Part shown: positions 61,869 through 64,000 of the stretch, in pieces
How the letters are laid out: each line of letters opens with the position of its first letter
Position numbering within the stretch: position 1 is the stretch's first letter
Assembly (NCBI GenBank): GCA_000708835.1
Contig: DF237119.1
Span: 62,001 to 126,000, forward strand
DNA length: 64,000 nt
Source: Klebsormidium nitens
Taxonomy: Eukaryota > Streptophyta > Klebsormidiophyceae > Klebsormidiales > Klebsormidiaceae
Reading direction: 5' to 3'
Position numbers and translations under genes: made by a program
The notes under the pieces: model-generated
Seen by the model: only the letters and a program-made list of their open reading frames with translations
Database searches by the model: none
What the model was told of the DNA's origin: nothing

Positions 61869-62938
61869 GGGTAGCCCGTCGTGACACGTGGCAGGACCTG
61901 AGTCGTATCCGCATAGGTTGCCTACTACCTAGACGCATTCTCCACAAAAGTTACCTCGGAAGCATACGTAGATAGTTTACTGCGTATGACTTGAATGCTT
62001 GGGCACATGTGCAGACGTCTTTAAAACTGGGAGAATATCCAGTATTGGTTGCCCGATAGCCGTGGATAAATGTGTTTGATCAGCAGTAGGATTGCCTTTT
62101 GACTGATATAAAGCTGCGTGATGTAGACAGGGATGATTGCACCGTCAATGATCTTGTGCACTTGGGTAGAAATATTCGGGCACTTTCTAGCCATCTGATC
62201 CAGGATGCAAGACTTGTAAACTTCCCCCCTTTTCGTTTACGGAACGCGTCCCAGAAATGCTCATAGATTCGCTTGCGCGGAGCAGTGTCTTGGCTTGACA
62301 GAACGAGAGAAATGTTCTATCGAGTAGAATGAGGTATGCGGCGTCCCCCGACGGCTTACAATCGTTGCGATTTGTGGCGCGTCGAAAACGCTATCCAATT
62401 ACAAGGCGACGTCGTTCACTGGCATAGTCGCTGATATTCCGACTTTGCCGATGCTACGTGAGATGTTTCTTGGGCTTACGGTAAGGGAGCCCACTTTCTC
62501 CCTTGCTTTGGAACCAGGATCAAGCGCGGGTGCTTGAGGCCCTTATGTGCATCATAAAAGACCATATCCACGGCCTCTTGAAGGTGCCCGAGGATCGACT
62601 ATGCAGAGCTTCGCAAACATAAGAAAAGATCGCGATGTAGCTGATGCATAGGGTTTCACTCAAAACGGACCTTCAGTTGCAGACCGTTACCTGGTCTGAT
62701 CAAATACGTGCATCAGTGACAGCGTTCCCAGATAATTGTGTTTCAACTTAGACGTAGCGCTGCAAGCATATCGGCGTCACGGCGCAAACATCTAGGCACC
62801 AATATAGACAACTATGATCGTATGATCGTGTCTTAACAGCTATTGCAGACTTCGAAAAGATTCTCGTTTGCTTCTACTTCTCGTTTGCTGGAGGCCGTAC
62901 CTAACAGCTATAGTCTTCGAAGAGATCCCCGTTCGCTG
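61869..62938. other. Intergenic between convergent USP-C and USP-D
   Basis: No gene is seen. Near the right end, a block starting TAACAGCTAT at 62834 recurs at 62902 (68-bp spacing) and runs into the stop codon of USP-D, so the 3' end of that gene was partly duplicated. Confidence 0.5.
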
Positions 62939-63872
62939 CTACTCTCCGTCTGCCTGAGCCCGGACGACCATGACCGGGACGGGGCTGTGGTCGACAAGAT
63001 ACGAACTGACGCTGCCCAAGAATAGCCTACAAGGCCGAGGGAGAGGGGTTAAAAGGCGATAAGAGGGGTTAACAGGGAGTAAGAGGGCTTAATGAATGAC
63101 GTGGCACTAACCACCGCCAGCACCTAACTCTTGCTAACCAAAATTGGTCGATGGCGGCTTTTCTCTGCCATTCGGCTGCTTAGAAGATGCATCAGACGTC
63201 AGCACGCCTTCCCTACGATTAAAGGCTTGAAAATTGGGAAAAAGTGGTTCTGCGCGCTTTTACGGTCGGGAGCTTCTGTAGATGGATTGGTGTGGTGTTC
63301 CGGGATTGATCTCTCTCTGGCCCATGCAGAGCCTTTATGAGCTGATTGACTTCCGACAGACCATAAGATCGATGGCTTCCTACAAGGCATCCCGGGCGGC
63401 CGTCTGACTTCCTCAAGTTCGCAGTAAGATAAATGGGATGAATCGGCGGCACTAGGACGCTATTCACAATTGCACTTACAGCGGTCAAAAGGTGTCCCAA
63501 CTCTGAGAGACGTGTCCCAAGATCATCTTCCGATCGACAGATACAGCTTACCTCCATACGCGCCTGCTCAGCCGAACCAATGTTTCCCAGCGAAGATAGC
63601 TGCCCAACGGCCGAATATTAAAAATTCTCCTGGGTTGGACTGATTAATAATGTCCCCTTGAGCCATGCGCTTTGTACACATCTGCAAATCCAGGCGCACA
63701 ATCATAGGCAGTAGAATACCTGAGGCTTCAGAAGAGGGTCAGAAAATGCTCACCGTCTCGTAGTGCTGAGACCCCGGCTGCCCACCACTAGGAGGTCCAC
63801 CGGGTGCTTTGCGACGTACTCGGGGATCAACTCCCGGGGATCCCCCAAAAGCACCACCGACTCGGTGTGAAC
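62939..63872 (-). CDS. Universal stress protein, USP-D (5' part beyond the right edge)
   Basis: Exons 3 (63754-63872) and 4 (62939-63026) are present. Exons 1 and 2 should lie to the right of the window, since 63873-64000 reads as intron. Exon 3 gives VHTESVVLLGDPRELIPEYV and HPVDLLVVGSRGLSTTRR, and exon 4 gives LFLGSVSSYLVDHSPVPVMV. The loop GSRGLSTTRRLFLGSVS has canonical spacing. Exon boundaries match those of the other copies (phase 0 into exon 3, phase 2 between 3 and 4). The exon 3 start VHTESVVLLGDP is closest by eye to USP-A (VRTELVVVVGDP). Short degenerate repeats precede the exon 4 acceptor. Confidence 0.87.
63041..63095 (-). repeat. Degenerate ~20-bp minisatellite before the USP-D exon 4 acceptor
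   Basis: Three imperfect copies built on AAGAGGGGTTAA lie between 63041 and 63095. On the minus strand they form pyrimidine-rich TTAACCCCTCTT blocks just upstream of the acceptor TTGTAG at 63027. They lengthen the polypyrimidine tract. Confidence 0.6.
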
Positions 63873-64000
63873 CTGCGCGCAACCTTCTCACCTTCAAGAC
63901 GGTTATCAAGCGCCTCGTGCCCGTTGAAATTTGACAGAGCCCTTGGTGGTCTACAGATTGGATTCGAGCATCCGTCGCCGCCCGTTAATTATGTTAATCT

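Noticed and set aside
45804-63000. Search for tRNA genes, LTR retrotransposons or CRISPR-like arrays in the gene-poor parts
   Set aside because: No cloverleaf with A/B boxes, no paired terminal repeats and no regularly spaced identical repeats were recognised by eye.

Overview
This is eukaryotic nuclear DNA from the green lineage, most likely a streptophyte (charophyte) alga such as a Klebsormidium-like species. A bryophyte cannot be excluded, and I cannot fix the species. The evidence is genes split by many GT-AG introns, GC-rich exons in AT-richer introns, a plant golgin with the GRAB-type C-terminus, a BIN4-type topoisomerase VI subunit, a plastid phytol/farnesol kinase and a cluster of plant-type universal stress proteins (USPs). 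I built gene models by hand, joining exons only where splice sites and reading phase agree. There are no operons, CRISPR arrays or rRNA genes, and I recognised no tRNA or autonomous transposon.

Layout. 280-4774 (+): 3' part of an ankyrin-repeat gene with a very long disordered tail. 6173-11389 (-): eight-exon HAD-IIA (NagD-like) phosphatase. 12733-17475 (+): gene with three TEEEY motifs and a beta-rich region that may resemble CNRIP1. 18966-about 21400 (-): BIN4. 22690-26050 (+): phytol/farnesol kinase, six exons, 434 aa. 27078-28555 (-): unassigned coiled-coil, Ser/Pro-rich protein. 29035-38729 (+): GC3/GC4-type golgin, 17 exons, 915 aa. 39890-41213 (-): GC-rich gene of unknown family with a frame change.

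From 43 kb to the right edge two families interleave. Two triple zinc-ribbon paralogues, at 43030-45803 (+) and 52799-53877 (-), face each other and have last exons of identical length (711 nt). Four USP paralogues, at 47574-49936 (-), 56339-58714 (-), 59414-61868 (+) and 62939 to beyond the right edge (-), share one four-exon structure with the same intron phases. This part grew by local duplication.

The most striking non-genic signal is a repeated kind of event: tandem duplications beside or across splice junctions. In the golgin, three or four copies of an exon's 3' end lie in the following intron, two of them open, in-phase candidate micro-exons. In the HAD gene, three decayed copies of an exon's 5' end, each still with an acceptor AG, lie in the preceding intron. 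Smaller cases duplicate acceptor regions in the kinase and in two USP genes. In one USP gene an in-frame TAG sits where the paralogues have coding sequence, and it may now serve as the acceptor.
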